A DNA stretch of 35,461 bases from an uncultured Clostridia bacterium. Its GTDB lineage: Bacteria > Bacillota > Clostridia > Saccharofermentanales > Saccharofermentanaceae. The notes under the pieces are model-generated. The model was given only the letters and a program-made list of their open reading frames with translations. It searched no databases and had not been told where the DNA came from. Within the stretch, counting starts at the first letter, position 1; every line of letters begins with the position of its first letter. The position numbers were made by a program, and so were the translations under genes. Of the stretch, positions 7,750 to 16,112 are shown one piece after another. The stretch covers positions 1-35,461 of the forward strand of contig CAMVBS010000020.1 of assembly GCA_947165785.1 (NCBI GenBank), given 5' to 3'.

Positions 7750-7778
7750 GGGACCGCGGTAAGCGGTCCTCTTTTTTT
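7750..7778 (+). terminator. intrinsic terminator after coiled-coil/small protein operon
   Basis: GGACCGC (7751-7757) pairs with GCGGTCC (7763-7769) over a 5-nt loop, followed by CTTTTTTT. Confidence 0.9.
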
Positions 7779-7884
7779 GCCTCGAAAACGTGATATCAAG
7801 TGCCTTTGACAGCTGTGTGCCTAATTGCACAAAAGAATATTGTGGCATTTGGACTTTTTTGTGGAAATTGACGGAAGAAACCTA

Positions 7885-7890
7885 TATAAT
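7885..7890 (+). promoter_or_regulatory. -10 box upstream of EF-G-like gene
   Basis: TATAAT about 37 nt before the start codon. The -35 is uncertain: TTGTGG lies 20 bp upstream and TTGACG only 11 bp upstream, neither at ideal spacing. No other hairpin or riboswitch-like structure is evident between the preceding terminator and this gene. Confidence 0.4.
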
Positions 7891-7926
7891 AGTATCATAT
7901 TTGTTTTAACAAGGAGGAAAGGACTA

Positions 7927-10002
7927 ATGGGAAATTTTTCCGCAGATAAGATCCGTAACATCACGATCCTGGGCCATCAGGGCTCAGGTAAGACAGCACT
8001 TGCCGAAGCGATCCTTTATTGCACAAAGTCAATAGAGCGCATGGGCCGTACAGCAGACGGAAACACGACGATGGATTTTGATCCTGAAGAGATCAAGAGA
8101 CAGATATCGATCAATGCTACCGTTGCTACTTGTGAATACAAGGACAGCAAGATCAACATTATCGATACTCCCGGTGATTTTGATTTCCTGGGTGAAGAGA
8201 TGTCAGGTATCCGTGTTGCAGACAGCGGTATCGTTTTGATCTCCGCTAAGGGCGGCACATCGGTAGGTTCCGAGAAGGCAATAAGGCTTCTTAACAAGAA
8301 GAACGTTCCGTTCCTTTTCTTCGTTAACAGGATGGATGAGCCTAATGCTGATTTCGAAGGCGTTATCGAGCGTATGAGAAATCGTTACGGACCAAGCGTT
8401 ATCCCGCTTTCTCTCCCTATCATGGAAGACGGTAAGATGACAGGTATCGTTGATGTCATGAACCGTAAAGCATTCTCTCTTGATGCTAAGACAGGTGCTA
8501 CCAAGGAAATGCCTCTCCCTGAGCAGTTCAACGCAAGGATCGATGAACTCCAGGATGCAGTAAACGAAGTAGTTGCAGAGTCTGATGATGCATTGATGGA
8601 GAAGTATTTCGCAGGTGAGCCGTTCACGGAAGACGAGTTCAGACACGGAGTTCACGCAGGATTCAGAACACAAAGACTGCACCCTATCTATTGCGGTTCC
8701 GCATATATGAACTGGGGCGTCGACTTCCTCCTTAACTGTATATCCAAGGATACTCCGCCGGCAGGACGTAAGCCGGTATTGATGGGAACATTGCCTGACG
8801 GTTCAGAGATCGAAGTTGAGTGTAAGGTCGAAGATCCACTCGCAGCATTTGTATTTAAGACGATCGCCGATCCGTTCGTAGGACGTATCAGCATCTTCAA
8901 GGTCAATGCAGGTGAGATCAAGGCTAATTCAGTTGTTTACAATGCTACCAAGGGTAAAGAAGAGCGTATTAGTAACCTCTTCTTCATGGTAGGTAAGAAG
9001 CAGATCCCTACTGATAAGGTAACAGCAGGTGATATCGGTTGTGCCGCAAAACTCGCCATCACACAGACAAACGATACTCTCTGTGATAAGTCCCGAGTTA
9101 TCGAGATGCCTAAGATCTCATTCCCGACACCATGTCTTTCAATGAGCATCAAGCCTCTTAAGAAGGGTGAAGAAGATAAGATCATGGCAGGCCTTACGAA
9201 ACTTTCCGATGAAGATCCTGTATTCAGAGTAGAGACGAATCCTGAGACCAAGCAGATGGTCATCTCAGGTCTCGGTGAATCAGAGATCAAGGTATTGATC
9301 AGTAAGCTCAAGGCTAAGTACAACGTTGACGCGGAACTCGGAGCTCCTAAGGTTCCTTACCGTGAGGCTATCCGTAAGAAGGTCAAGGTTCAGGGTAAGC
9401 ACAAGAAGCAGTCCGGCGGTCACGGTCAGTACGGCGATGTCTGGATCGAGTTCGAGCCATCCGATTCCGAAGAGCTCATCTTCGAGGAGAAGGTATTCGG
9501 CGGTGCAGTTCCTAAGAACTTCTTCCCGGCAGTCCAGAAGGGACTTGAAGAAGCAGTTAAGAAGGGCGTACTTGCAGGCTATCCTGTAGTTAACCTTAAG
9601 GCTACATTGGTCGACGGTTCTTACCACGATGTAGACTCTTCGGAAATGGCATTCAAGATCGCTGCTTCACTTGCATTCAAGGCAGGTATGGAAGCAGGTA
9701 ATCCGATGCTCCTCGAGCCATACTCAACCGTAGGTGTTCACATCCCTGAAGATAAGCAGGGCGACATCATGGGTGACATGAGTAAGAGAAGAGGAAGGAT
9801 CATGGGTTACGGTACCGACGAAGACGGTGCAACAGTCGTATCCTGTGAAGTTCCTACTGCAGAGATGGCAAACTACGCTACAGACCTTAAGTCCATGACT
9901 CAGGGCAGAGGCTGGTTCACGATCGAGCATGTAAGATACGAGATGGCTCCGCCGGAAGTAGCAGAGAAGGTTATTGCCGAGAGCAAGGCAGAAGAAGACT
10001 GA
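7927..10002 (+). CDS. elongation factor G-like GTPase (clostridial EF-G paralogue)
   Basis: A 691-residue translational GTPase with all five EF-G domains by length. It has a P-loop GHQGSGKT (16-23), DTPG (80-83), NRMD in the NKxD position (134-137) and a G5-like CGSAYMNWG. It differs from canonical FusA. The switch I motif RGITI is KRQISI, and the switch II histidine of DTPGH, needed for GTP hydrolysis in EF-G and EF-Tu, is replaced by Asp84 (DTPGDFDF). These are marks of the second EF-G family of clostridia and some other phyla (EF-G2/FusA2-like), whose role is unsettled. The start is placed at the ATG after GGAGGAAAGGACTA. An upstream 34-residue extension in the same frame has no ribosome site and runs through the promoter. 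No rpsL, rpsG or tuf genes are adjacent, unlike canonical fusA. A terminator follows. Confidence 0.9.
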   Translation: MGNFSADKIRNITILGHQGSGKTALAEAILYCTKSIERMGRTADGNTTMDFDPEEIKRQISINATVATCEYKDSKINIIDTPGDFDFLGEEMSGIRVADSGIVLISAKGGTSVGSEKAIRLLNKKNVPFLFFVNRMDEPNADFEGVIERMRNRYGPSVIPLSLPIMEDGKMTGIVDVMNRKAFSLDAKTGATKEMPLPEQFNARIDELQDAVNEVVAESDDALMEKYFAGEPFTEDEFRHGVHAGFRTQRLHPIYCGSAYMNWGVDFLLNCISKDTPPAGRKPVLMGTLPDGSEIEVECKVEDPLAAFVFKTIADPFVGRISIFKVNAGEIKANSVVYNATKGKEERISNLFFMVGKKQIPTDKVTAGDIGCAAKLAITQTNDTLCDKSRVIEMPKISFPTPCLSMSIKPLKKGEEDKIMAGLTKLSDEDPVFRVETNPETKQMVISGLGESEIKVLISKLKAKYNVDAELGAPKVPYREAIRKKVKVQGKHKKQSGGHGQYGDVWIEFEPSDSEELIFEEKVFGGAVPKNFFPAVQKGLEEAVKKGVLAGYPVVNLKATLVDGSYHDVDSSEMAFKIAASLAFKAGMEAGNPMLLEPYSTVGVHIPEDKQGDIMGDMSKRRGRIMGYGTDEDGATVVSCEVPTAEMANYATDLKSMTQGRGWFTIEHVRYEMAPPEVAEKVIAESKAEED

Positions 10003-10030
10003 TCCTTCATTTCAGATCCGATAAACAACA

Positions 10031-10065
10031 GAGGGTGCTTGGCTTTTGGCCGAGTACCCTCTTTT
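10031..10065 (+). terminator. intrinsic terminator after EF-G-like gene
   Basis: A long stem pairs GAGGGTGCTTGGC with the GCCGAGTACCCTC arm over a short loop, including two G-U pairs, followed by TTTT. The T-run merges into a TTTTCGAAAA palindrome (10062-10071). Confidence 0.88.
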
Positions 10066-10076
10066 CGAAAAAAGTG

Positions 10077-10082
10077 TATAAT
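10077..10082 (+). promoter_or_regulatory. -10 box of glf promoter
   Basis: TATAAT in the context TCGAAAAAAGTGTATAATAA, directly downstream of the preceding terminator. The 13-mer TCGAAAAAAGTGT also occurs at 142-154 upstream of the prepilin gene. No clear -35 at the usual distance. Confidence 0.5.
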
Positions 10083-10113
10083 AACTTCAATATTTCCCAT
10101 TGGAGGAGAATAA

Positions 10114-11211
10114 ATGAGTAATTACGATTATCTTATAGTCGGAGCAGGACTTTACGGAAGCGTTTTCGCGCGCCTTGCGACAGACAGCGGCAAGAAGTGC
10201 CTTGTAATAGACAAGAGAGATACGGTTGCAGGTAACATCTATACGGAGGATATCGGAGGCATCAATGTACATAAGTACGGTGCGCACATCTTCCACACCA
10301 GCAATAAGGAAGTCTGGGAATTCGTCAACAAGTTTGCCGAGTTCAACAGATACACCAACAGCCCGATCGCGAACTACAAAGGCGAGATCTACTCGATGCC
10401 TTTTAACATGTACACGTTCAACAAGATGTGGGGTGTCGTAACTCCTGAAGAGGCAAGAAAGAAGATCGATGAGCAGATGGCTAACTGCAGGGTCGATGAG
10501 CCTAAGAACCTTGAGGAGCAGGCAATGAACCTCATCGGTAAGGATATCTACGAGAAGCTCGTCAAGGGCTACACTGAAAAGCAGTGGGGCAGGAAGGCTA
10601 CTGAGCTTCCGGGCTTTATCATCAAGCGTCTCCCTGTAAGGCTTACCTACGATAACAACTACTTTAATGATACATATCAGGGCATTCCGATCGGAGGCTA
10701 CACAAAGATGATCGAGAATATGCTCGATGGAATCGAAGTACGTCTCGGTGTCGATTTCCTTAAGAACAGGGAGGAGCTTTCTTCTCTTGCAGATAAGATC
10801 GTTTATACGGGAATGATCGATGAGTATTACGATTACTGCTTTGGCGAGCTCGAGTATAGATCCTTGAGATTTGAGACAGAGGCTATCCCTGACGTTGATA
10901 ACTATCAGGGTAACGCCGTAGTCAACTACACAGATGCCGAGACTCCTTATACGAGGATCATCGAGCACAAACACTTCGAGTTCAATACATGTAAGGGTAC
11001 TGTCATCTCGAGAGAGTATCCGGCAACCTGGAAAAAGGGTGACGAGCCGTACTATCCGATGAATAACGACAGGAATAACGAACTTTATCAGAAGTATGCC
11101 AAGAAGGCAGAAGAGGATAAGAACGTTATCTTCGGCGGAAGACTCGGAAAATACAAATATTACGATATGGATGATACGGTCGAAGTTGCAATGAACGACT
11201 TCAGAGGCTGA
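10114..11211 (+). CDS. glf: UDP-galactopyranose mutase
   Basis: A 365-residue flavoenzyme that converts UDP-galactopyranose to UDP-galactofuranose, the precursor of galactofuranose in surface polysaccharides. It has an N-terminal FAD-binding dinucleotide fold (VGAGLYGSVFA, about 7-17). The conserved HKYGAHIFHT segment at about 53-62 and FNMYTFNKMWG follow, and KQWGRKATELPGFIIKRLPVR contains the active-site arginine region. The C-terminal signature YEKYAKKA-like (YQKYAKKAEEDKNVIFGGRLGKYKYYDMDD) is complete. Length matches the family (about 365-390). GGAGGAG lies 7 nt before the ATG. It is an isolated glf: no galactofuranosyltransferase or polysaccharide cluster is next to it. It has its own promoter and converges with exoA with only 4 bp between stop codons. 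Confidence 0.95.
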   Translation: MSNYDYLIVGAGLYGSVFARLATDSGKKCLVIDKRDTVAGNIYTEDIGGINVHKYGAHIFHTSNKEVWEFVNKFAEFNRYTNSPIANYKGEIYSMPFNMYTFNKMWGVVTPEEARKKIDEQMANCRVDEPKNLEEQAMNLIGKDIYEKLVKGYTEKQWGRKATELPGFIIKRLPVRLTYDNNYFNDTYQGIPIGGYTKMIENMLDGIEVRLGVDFLKNREELSSLADKIVYTGMIDEYYDYCFGELEYRSLRFETEAIPDVDNYQGNAVVNYTDAETPYTRIIEHKHFEFNTCKGTVISREYPATWKKGDEPYYPMNNDRNNELYQKYAKKAEEDKNVIFGGRLGKYKYYDMDDTVEVAMNDFRG

Positions 11212-11215
11212 TATC

Positions 11216-11983
11216 TCAGATATCGATATCTATAAAGATCGGACAATGATCGGAGCCCATGATATCCGACATCATGTCCGATTCTTTTATGCTCTTTTTA
11301 AGTCCGTCGGTAACAAAGAAATAGTCGATCCTCCAGCCTACGTTCCTTTCCCTGGCCTTTGTCTTGTATGACCACCAGGTATAAGCCTCGGCCTTGTCAG
11401 GGTAGAGCATCCTGAACGTGTCGGTAAGTCCCTTCTGCTCGAAAATATCCATGTAGGCGCGTTCCTCGGGCAGGAATCCGGAGATCTTGGAATTCGCCTT
11501 CGGGTTTGACAGGTCGATCTCTTTGTGAGCAGTGTTAACGTCACCGCAGCAGATGACCTGAACGCCGTTTTTCAGATGTTCCTGAACTCTTTGAAGGAAA
11601 CAGTCGTAGAATTCGAGCTTGAACTTTACATACTCATCGCCGCGGCCGCCGTTAGGGAAGTAGATGTTATAAAGAACGTAGGATCCGAAGTCCAGCATTA
11701 TGCTCCTTCCCTCGTGATCGAACTTATCCACACCGAAGCCGTATTCCACATTCTTCGGTTCGATCTTCGTATATACTGCCGTACCGGAGTAACCCTTGCG
11801 CTCGGCACTGTTGAAATAGCTCTTGTAATCACCGATGTTGATGATGTCGTCGGAGAGTTGCTCAATGTTGGCCTTGGTCTCCTGGATGCACATGATATCC
11901 GGCGCCTGAGAAAGAAGGATGTCCTTAAATCCTTTGCCTGCAACTGCTCTTATTCCGTTAACATTCCAACTGATGATCCTCAT
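11216..11983 (-). CDS. exoA: exodeoxyribonuclease III (AP endonuclease)
   Basis: A 255-residue ExoIII/Xth-family DNA repair nuclease cutting at abasic sites and 3' ends. Catalytic landmarks are present: SWNVNGIRA (5-13), metal-binding Glu35 in IQETKA, Asp148 and Asn150 in GDVNTAH, WRIDYFFV with Asp220, and SDHCPI with Asp245-His246. I start at 11983 (MRIISWNVNG) as in all family members. The upstream in-frame extension of 55 residues is non-homologous and lacks a ribosome site, whereas GGGGA lies near 11983. A TACAAT -10 candidate on the minus strand (12020-12015) sits within the perfect palindrome TATTGTACAATA (12014-12025). It is transcribed divergently from the PrsA-like gene. Confidence 0.95.
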   Translation of the reverse strand: MRIISWNVNGIRAVAGKGFKDILLSQAPDIMCIQETKANIEQLSDDIINIGDYKSYFNSAERKGYSGTAVYTKIEPKNVEYGFGVDKFDHEGRSIMLDFGSYVLYNIYFPNGGRGDEYVKFKLEFYDCFLQRVQEHLKNGVQVICCGDVNTAHKEIDLSNPKANSKISGFLPEERAYMDIFEQKGLTDTFRMLYPDKAEAYTWWSYKTKARERNVGWRIDYFFVTDGLKKSIKESDMMSDIMGSDHCPIFIDIDI

Positions 11984-12070
11984 ATATTTGTCCCCGTTCT
12001 TTATTGATGGAAGTATTGTACAATAGTTTCGGGCTTTTCGAGAAGTATATATACAATATTTAAAGTGTGT

Positions 12071-12076
12071 TATAAT
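12071..12076 (+). promoter_or_regulatory. -10 box of PrsA-like/cls operon
   Basis: TATAAT in the context AAAGTGTGTTATAATTTG, 33 nt before the ATG. The -35 region is AT-rich and not recognisable. A TTTTCGAGAA motif lies upstream at 12035-12044. Confidence 0.5.
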
Positions 12077-12108
12077 TTGCCCAAATCGCTTTTTGTCAGG
12101 AGAAGGAT

Positions 12109-13629
12109 ATGAAATCATATAAAAGGCTTGTAGCAGGCACTTTGGCACTTACACTTTTGCTCGGTGCTGCTTCCTGCTCGAAAAAGACGGAAGAGACACA
12201 ACAGACAGAAGATACTACGATAACCATATCAACAGACGTTCCTTCATCGGATCCGGTCGAGTCCACACCACAGATCACGAACGAGAACGGTGAATATCTC
12301 GTAGACGGTGAGACTTTCGAAGAAAGATACGGAAGTCAGCTTCAAGGCTACCTGAATCATCAGTACTATTTCGACGGCAAGGCTATCCCGATGAATGAGT
12401 CGAACTATTACATGATCCATGAGTTCGTAGAGTTCAACAAGATGGCTTTGCAGGGCAACGCGGATCTTCCTCTTACGAGCGAGGGACTTGTCGATCTTTC
12501 ACATGAATTTGACCAGGGCGTAGAGTACGAAGGCACTGACTTTAAGTGCGTCGGAGACATGGTCAAGTTCTATGCGGAAGTTTCCCTTGCATGTTCCTAT
12601 ATCTACATGGACCTCGGTGACGAATACGGCATCGAGATCTCACAGACGACCAAGGACGGTGTTGAAGAGCAGATCGAAGCAATAAGAGAGCTTGCGACTG
12701 AGACAGGTCTTACACTCGATCAGTTCCTCTCCGTCAATTACGGACCGGATTTTGACGAGGCTGCCTTCAGAGAGATCCTCCTTCACTATAACTATTTTGA
12801 TGATTTTGTTGCAGGTTATCCGATCCCTGAGGATATGCTTGAAGCTCCTGTAGTCGTACATGCCCTTTTCGAGGCACGCGACGGAATCGCTACTGATGAG
12901 GAACTCGAGACTGCAAAGGCAAAGGCGGAGGAGTTCCTTGCAGAATGTACATCCCCTGCTGATATCGATACCAAGGGAACGGAACTTGTTTCTCAGGGTG
13001 TTGTTGCAGAGTGTGCCAAGTATTCCGTCATCAAGGACCGCTTCGTTCATGAGTTCGAGGATTGGGCTTATGATGAGACAAGACAGGTCGGCGATATGGA
13101 GATCGTTAAGACAAGCTATGGATATCACGTTATGGGTTATCTCGGAGTCGAGCCGATAAGCGAGAGCGACAGGCTCAATATCGCAAGCACTCTCTCGAGC
13201 GAAGAGATCTATTCCGTTTATTATGCCAACGTCCATGAGTTCTACACCAAGGACGAATTCGAGAAGCCAAAGCCTGTTGCAGGCGACGAGACAACAGCAA
13301 CTACAGAGGTTGCTCCTTCCGAGTCACTGCCGCTCGATGAGAACGGAAACATCATCATCGAGACAACTGCTGCACCTGAACTTAAGATGGGTGCCGACAA
13401 GACAAGTACGGGCCTTACTGTTACAAGAGTCGTTGCAGCCGTTGTAGCAGGTATTGCGATCATCGCGATCATCGGACTTATCATCGCTACCGTTGTTAAG
13501 GGCGATAAGAATAAGGACGAAGACGATAACGAAGAGAAGAAACCTTCAGGAAAAGGAAAAGAGAAGAAAAAGGTCGAGGCAGAGCCTTCCGAAGAGATCG
13601 ATATGGAGGATGAAGGCTCCGAAGACTGA
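12109..13629 (+). CDS. PrsA-like foldase lipoprotein with C-terminal membrane helix
   Basis: A 506-residue protein. It has a signal peptide ending GAASC (lipidated Cys23), then an acidic, Thr-rich linker. A SurA/PrsA-like helical chaperone region comes next. A degenerate parvulin-type peptidyl-prolyl isomerase region covers about 247-350, starting near APVVVHALF and ending in the family's GYHVM motif followed by GYLGVEP. After a Thr/Glu-rich spacer there is a second hydrophobic segment (about 438-462, VVAGIAIIAIIGLIIATVV) and a 42-residue highly charged tail. A lipoprotein with an additional C-terminal transmembrane helix would be anchored at both ends, the tail reaching the cytoplasm. Isomerase activity is doubtful because the core is diverged. 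CAGGAG provides the ribosome site. It is followed by cls after 25 nt. Confidence 0.72.
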   Translation: MKSYKRLVAGTLALTLLLGAASCSKKTEETQQTEDTTITISTDVPSSDPVESTPQITNENGEYLVDGETFEERYGSQLQGYLNHQYYFDGKAIPMNESNYYMIHEFVEFNKMALQGNADLPLTSEGLVDLSHEFDQGVEYEGTDFKCVGDMVKFYAEVSLACSYIYMDLGDEYGIEISQTTKDGVEEQIEAIRELATETGLTLDQFLSVNYGPDFDEAAFREILLHYNYFDDFVAGYPIPEDMLEAPVVVHALFEARDGIATDEELETAKAKAEEFLAECTSPADIDTKGTELVSQGVVAECAKYSVIKDRFVHEFEDWAYDETRQVGDMEIVKTSYGYHVMGYLGVEPISESDRLNIASTLSSEEIYSVYYANVHEFYTKDEFEKPKPVAGDETTATTEVAPSESLPLDENGNIIIETTAAPELKMGADKTSTGLTVTRVVAAVVAGIAIIAIIGLIIATVVKGDKNKDEDDNEEKKPSGKGKEKKKVEAEPSEEIDMEDEGSED

Positions 13630-13654
13630 TCAAAAAGTATAGCGGGGAAGGGAA

Positions 13655-15208
13655 TTGGAAAGCTACAAGAAGATCAAGACTAAGAACGGTATACCGAGAG
13701 CCATAGTTTATGCTGTCTCCATTTTGGTGCAGATCGTATGGTTCGTCGTCATGCTCGTCTTCCTTCAGGGCTATTCGTCCTATGTATCGATCGCATTGTC
13801 TGTCATAGCGATCTTTCTTGCACTTTATATCTTCGGCAAGAACATGAACTCAGCCTTTAAGTTTCCGTGGCTTATCCTGATCCTTGCATTTCCTATCGTC
13901 GGTCTTACCCTTTACTTCATTACGGGTCACTCCGAACTTAACAAGAGACAGATCAGAAGGTTTAACAAAGTTGCCGATTGGATAAGAAGCCTTGGAGAGA
14001 CCTGCAGTCACGAGGAAGGAAATTTCGCTTCCAAGGATCTGTCGATCTCGAACCAGTCCAGGTACATCTCAAATGTGGCTCATTATCCGGCACACTTTGA
14101 CAGCGATGTCGTATATTACGGCGAAGCGATCGACTGCATGCATGCGATTATCGAAGAAGTAAAGAAAGCAGAGAAGTTTGTTTTCCTTGAATATCACGCG
14201 ATCGAGAATTCCACATATTTTCTCAAGCTCGCGGACGTCCTTGAAGAGAAAGCCAAGAACGGTGTAGAGGTAAGGCTCATCTATGATGAAGTCGGAAGCC
14301 TTGTATTCATCAACAGGGACTTTGTTAAGAATATGGAACAGCGAGGCATCCAGTGCAGGGTCTTTAATCCCGTTGTGCCTACCATCAACGTCCTCATGAA
14401 CAACAGGGATCACAGAAAGATCACCGTTATAGACGGTAAGGTAAGTTTCACGGGCGGATTTAATCTTGCAGATGAGTATTTTAATCTTGTCTCACCGTAC
14501 GGTTACTGGAAGGACACGGGTGTTAAGATCACGGGTAAGGCAACGCTTAACCTTACGACGATCTTCCTTGAGATGTGGAATCAGATCAAGCAGACCGACA
14601 GCGTCGAGGCTATCCAGGGCTTCCTTAAGGCGTCGGATAATGCAAGGTCTTTTGACAACAAGCAGCTCGTTCAGCCTTATGCCGATACTCCGCTGGACTT
14701 TGAGACAGTGGGAAAGAATGCATATCTTAACATAATCTCGGCAGCAAAGAAGTATGTCTATATCTCGACTCCGTATCTCATCATCGACGACGAGACCTTC
14801 TCGGCTCTGTCGCTTGCTGCGGGAAGAGGCGTAGACGTAAGGATCCTTATCCCGGGCATCCCCGATAAGAAGTTCGTTTACAAGGCAACCAAGACGTATG
14901 CAACGCTCCTTGCCAAGAACAACGTTAAGATCTACAGATATACCAAGGGTTTCAATCACGCCAAGCAGATAGTCTGCGATGATGAGATCGCCGCATGCGG
15001 CACCATCAACTTCGACTACAGAAGTTTCTATTTCCACTTCGAAAACGGTGTCATCTTCACGGATCTTGCCCCGATAACCTCCATGAAGGAGGATTTCATC
15101 AAGGTCTTTTCCGAATCCGAGGAAGCGACCGAGACATTCGCGCAAAGGTCAAAGAGAAGGAATATCCTCTACGACAACATCGTAAGGCTTATTTCTCCGC
15201 TGTTTTGA
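13655..15208 (+). CDS. cls: cardiolipin synthase
   Basis: A 517-residue phospholipase D superfamily enzyme that joins two phosphatidylglycerol molecules into cardiolipin at the membrane. Three hydrophobic segments at about 16-37, 42-60 and 70-90 precede two HKD catalytic motifs, His253-x-Lys (HRKITVID) with GGFNLADEY and His435-x-Lys (HAKQIVCD) with GTINFDYRSF. Length matches bacterial ClsA (about 480-520). The start is a TTG codon preceded by a GGGGAAGG ribosome site. The next ATG (residue 33) would remove the first membrane helix. It is co-transcribed with the PrsA-like lipoprotein and its last 20 bp overlap the convergent vanY-like gene. Confidence 0.95.
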   Translation: MESYKKIKTKNGIPRAIVYAVSILVQIVWFVVMLVFLQGYSSYVSIALSVIAIFLALYIFGKNMNSAFKFPWLILILAFPIVGLTLYFITGHSELNKRQIRRFNKVADWIRSLGETCSHEEGNFASKDLSISNQSRYISNVAHYPAHFDSDVVYYGEAIDCMHAIIEEVKKAEKFVFLEYHAIENSTYFLKLADVLEEKAKNGVEVRLIYDEVGSLVFINRDFVKNMEQRGIQCRVFNPVVPTINVLMNNRDHRKITVIDGKVSFTGGFNLADEYFNLVSPYGYWKDTGVKITGKATLNLTTIFLEMWNQIKQTDSVEAIQGFLKASDNARSFDNKQLVQPYADTPLDFETVGKNAYLNIISAAKKYVYISTPYLIIDDETFSALSLAAGRGVDVRILIPGIPDKKFVYKATKTYATLLAKNNVKIYRYTKGFNHAKQIVCDDEIAACGTINFDYRSFYFHFENGVIFTDLAPITSMKEDFIKVFSESEEATETFAQRSKRRNILYDNIVRLISPLF

Positions 15209-16052
15209 TGGTCACGAATACATATCCGAGACCGTCTTCGCTCAGAAGGACATCCTGCGCATCTTTAGGGATCTCGATCCTGTCTTCAGGCATCCTTGCG
15301 ATCTCGTATCCGTAATATTCATAATACTTTCCTATCTCGAAAAGGTCAGCGTAGTTATCAAACAGACAACCGCTTTCCTCAATTATCTTACTGTGTGGAA
15401 GTCCGACATATCTTATGTGCCACGGCTCATAGGTAAAACCCGTTACCGACTCGCCGCCGTACGGGTATCTTATGATGAAACCGTAATCGTAGCAGTGCTC
15501 GTTAACGAACATGCCGGCATCACTCTCGATAAAGCCCGCGCCCGCGAACTCTGACACGTAAACGTCCAGCGCAAGTCCGGTCTGATGTTCGGAAGTTCCC
15601 GGAAGTGCCGCTATCTCAGCACCCTCTTCCTCATAGACTCTCTGCTGATCCTCGTAAGATCTGTAACTGCTCATAACGTAGAGCTTATCGCCGATCTTTT
15701 CCGATACGGCGGCCGACAGATCCGAATAGTGTTCGGTAATGCATGAATTCATGAGAACACCGGTATCCTTATATTCAACGATGTCCGAAGGAAAGTCTGC
15801 ATCTATCGTATGTTCCTGGTTGACGAGAAGGAGTGACTGGTCCACCTTGTAGATCTTGGAAGCTTCCTCGAAGGTGTAGATCTTGGAAGTCTCTTCATCT
15901 TCGATCACCTTGGAAGCGGATGCCAGATCCTTAGCAGCTTTTTTCGCGTTTCTCTTGTATACCAGATCCGGCTTGAACCAGAATTTCATTCCGACAAGGA
16001 TCGCGCCGATGATCAAGAGACCTGCTCCGATGGACAATAAGAGTTTTTTCAT
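15189..16052 (-). CDS. VanY-family D,D-carboxypeptidase, membrane-anchored
   Basis: A 287-residue peptidase M15B/VanY-type zinc enzyme that trims the terminal D-Ala of peptidoglycan stem peptides. An N-terminal signal anchor (about 4-24) places the catalytic domain outside. Zinc ligands His156 (SEHQTG), Asp163 (LALDV) and His212 (EPWHIRYVG) and catalytic Glu209 are all visible, as is SSYRSYEDQ (128-136), which precedes the active site. Residues 55-70 contain a small internal repeat (TSKIY/ASKIY). A 57-residue tail follows the last typical motif. The presence of one VanY-type enzyme without vanHAX or vanRS nearby points to normal cell-wall maturation, not vancomycin resistance. It is transcribed divergently from gatCA. 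Confidence 0.9.
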   Translation of the reverse strand: MKKLLLSIGAGLLIIGAILVGMKFWFKPDLVYKRNAKKAAKDLASASKVIEDEETSKIYTFEEASKIYKVDQSLLLVNQEHTIDADFPSDIVEYKDTGVLMNSCITEHYSDLSAAVSEKIGDKLYVMSSYRSYEDQQRVYEEEGAEIAALPGTSEHQTGLALDVYVSEFAGAGFIESDAGMFVNEHCYDYGFIIRYPYGGESVTGFTYEPWHIRYVGLPHSKIIEESGCLFDNYADLFEIGKYYEYYGYEIARMPEDRIEIPKDAQDVLLSEDGLGYVFVTIKTAEK

Positions 16053-16064
16053 TTTACATAACCT

Positions 16065-16098
16065 CTGATAATATATAATCTGATAATAGCTTATTATC
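16065..16098. promoter_or_regulatory. divergent promoter/operator region between vanY-like gene and gatCA
   Basis: The 60-bp region holds a direct repeat CTGATAAT (16065-16072 and 16080-16087, period 15 bp). It also holds a TATAAT -10 for gatCA (16074-16079) and an inverted repeat GATAATA-GCT-TATTATC (16082-16098) at the predicted start point. The repeated boxes suggest a regulator binding site, but no regulator is identified. The -35 is poorly matched. Confidence 0.45.
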
Positions 16099-16112
16099 GT
16101 GTGTAACGCATT

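Noticed and set aside
7825..7926. N-terminal extension of the EF-G-like protein
   Set aside because: No ribosome site before 7825, and the stretch contains the TATAAT promoter box; the family starts at the MGNFSADKIR position.
11218..11231. Perfect palindrome AGATATCGATATCT at the end of exoA
   Set aside because: Fully explained by the coding of the terminal Asp-Ile-Asp-Ile repeat; no sign of a separate role.
11984..12148. 55-residue extension of exonuclease III
   Set aside because: Not homologous to any ExoIII, and it overlaps the divergent promoter region; MRIISWNVNG is the normal start.
15189..16052. Vancomycin resistance gene vanY
   Set aside because: No vanH, vanA/B, vanX or vanRS genes are nearby; the enzyme fits normal peptidoglycan maturation.
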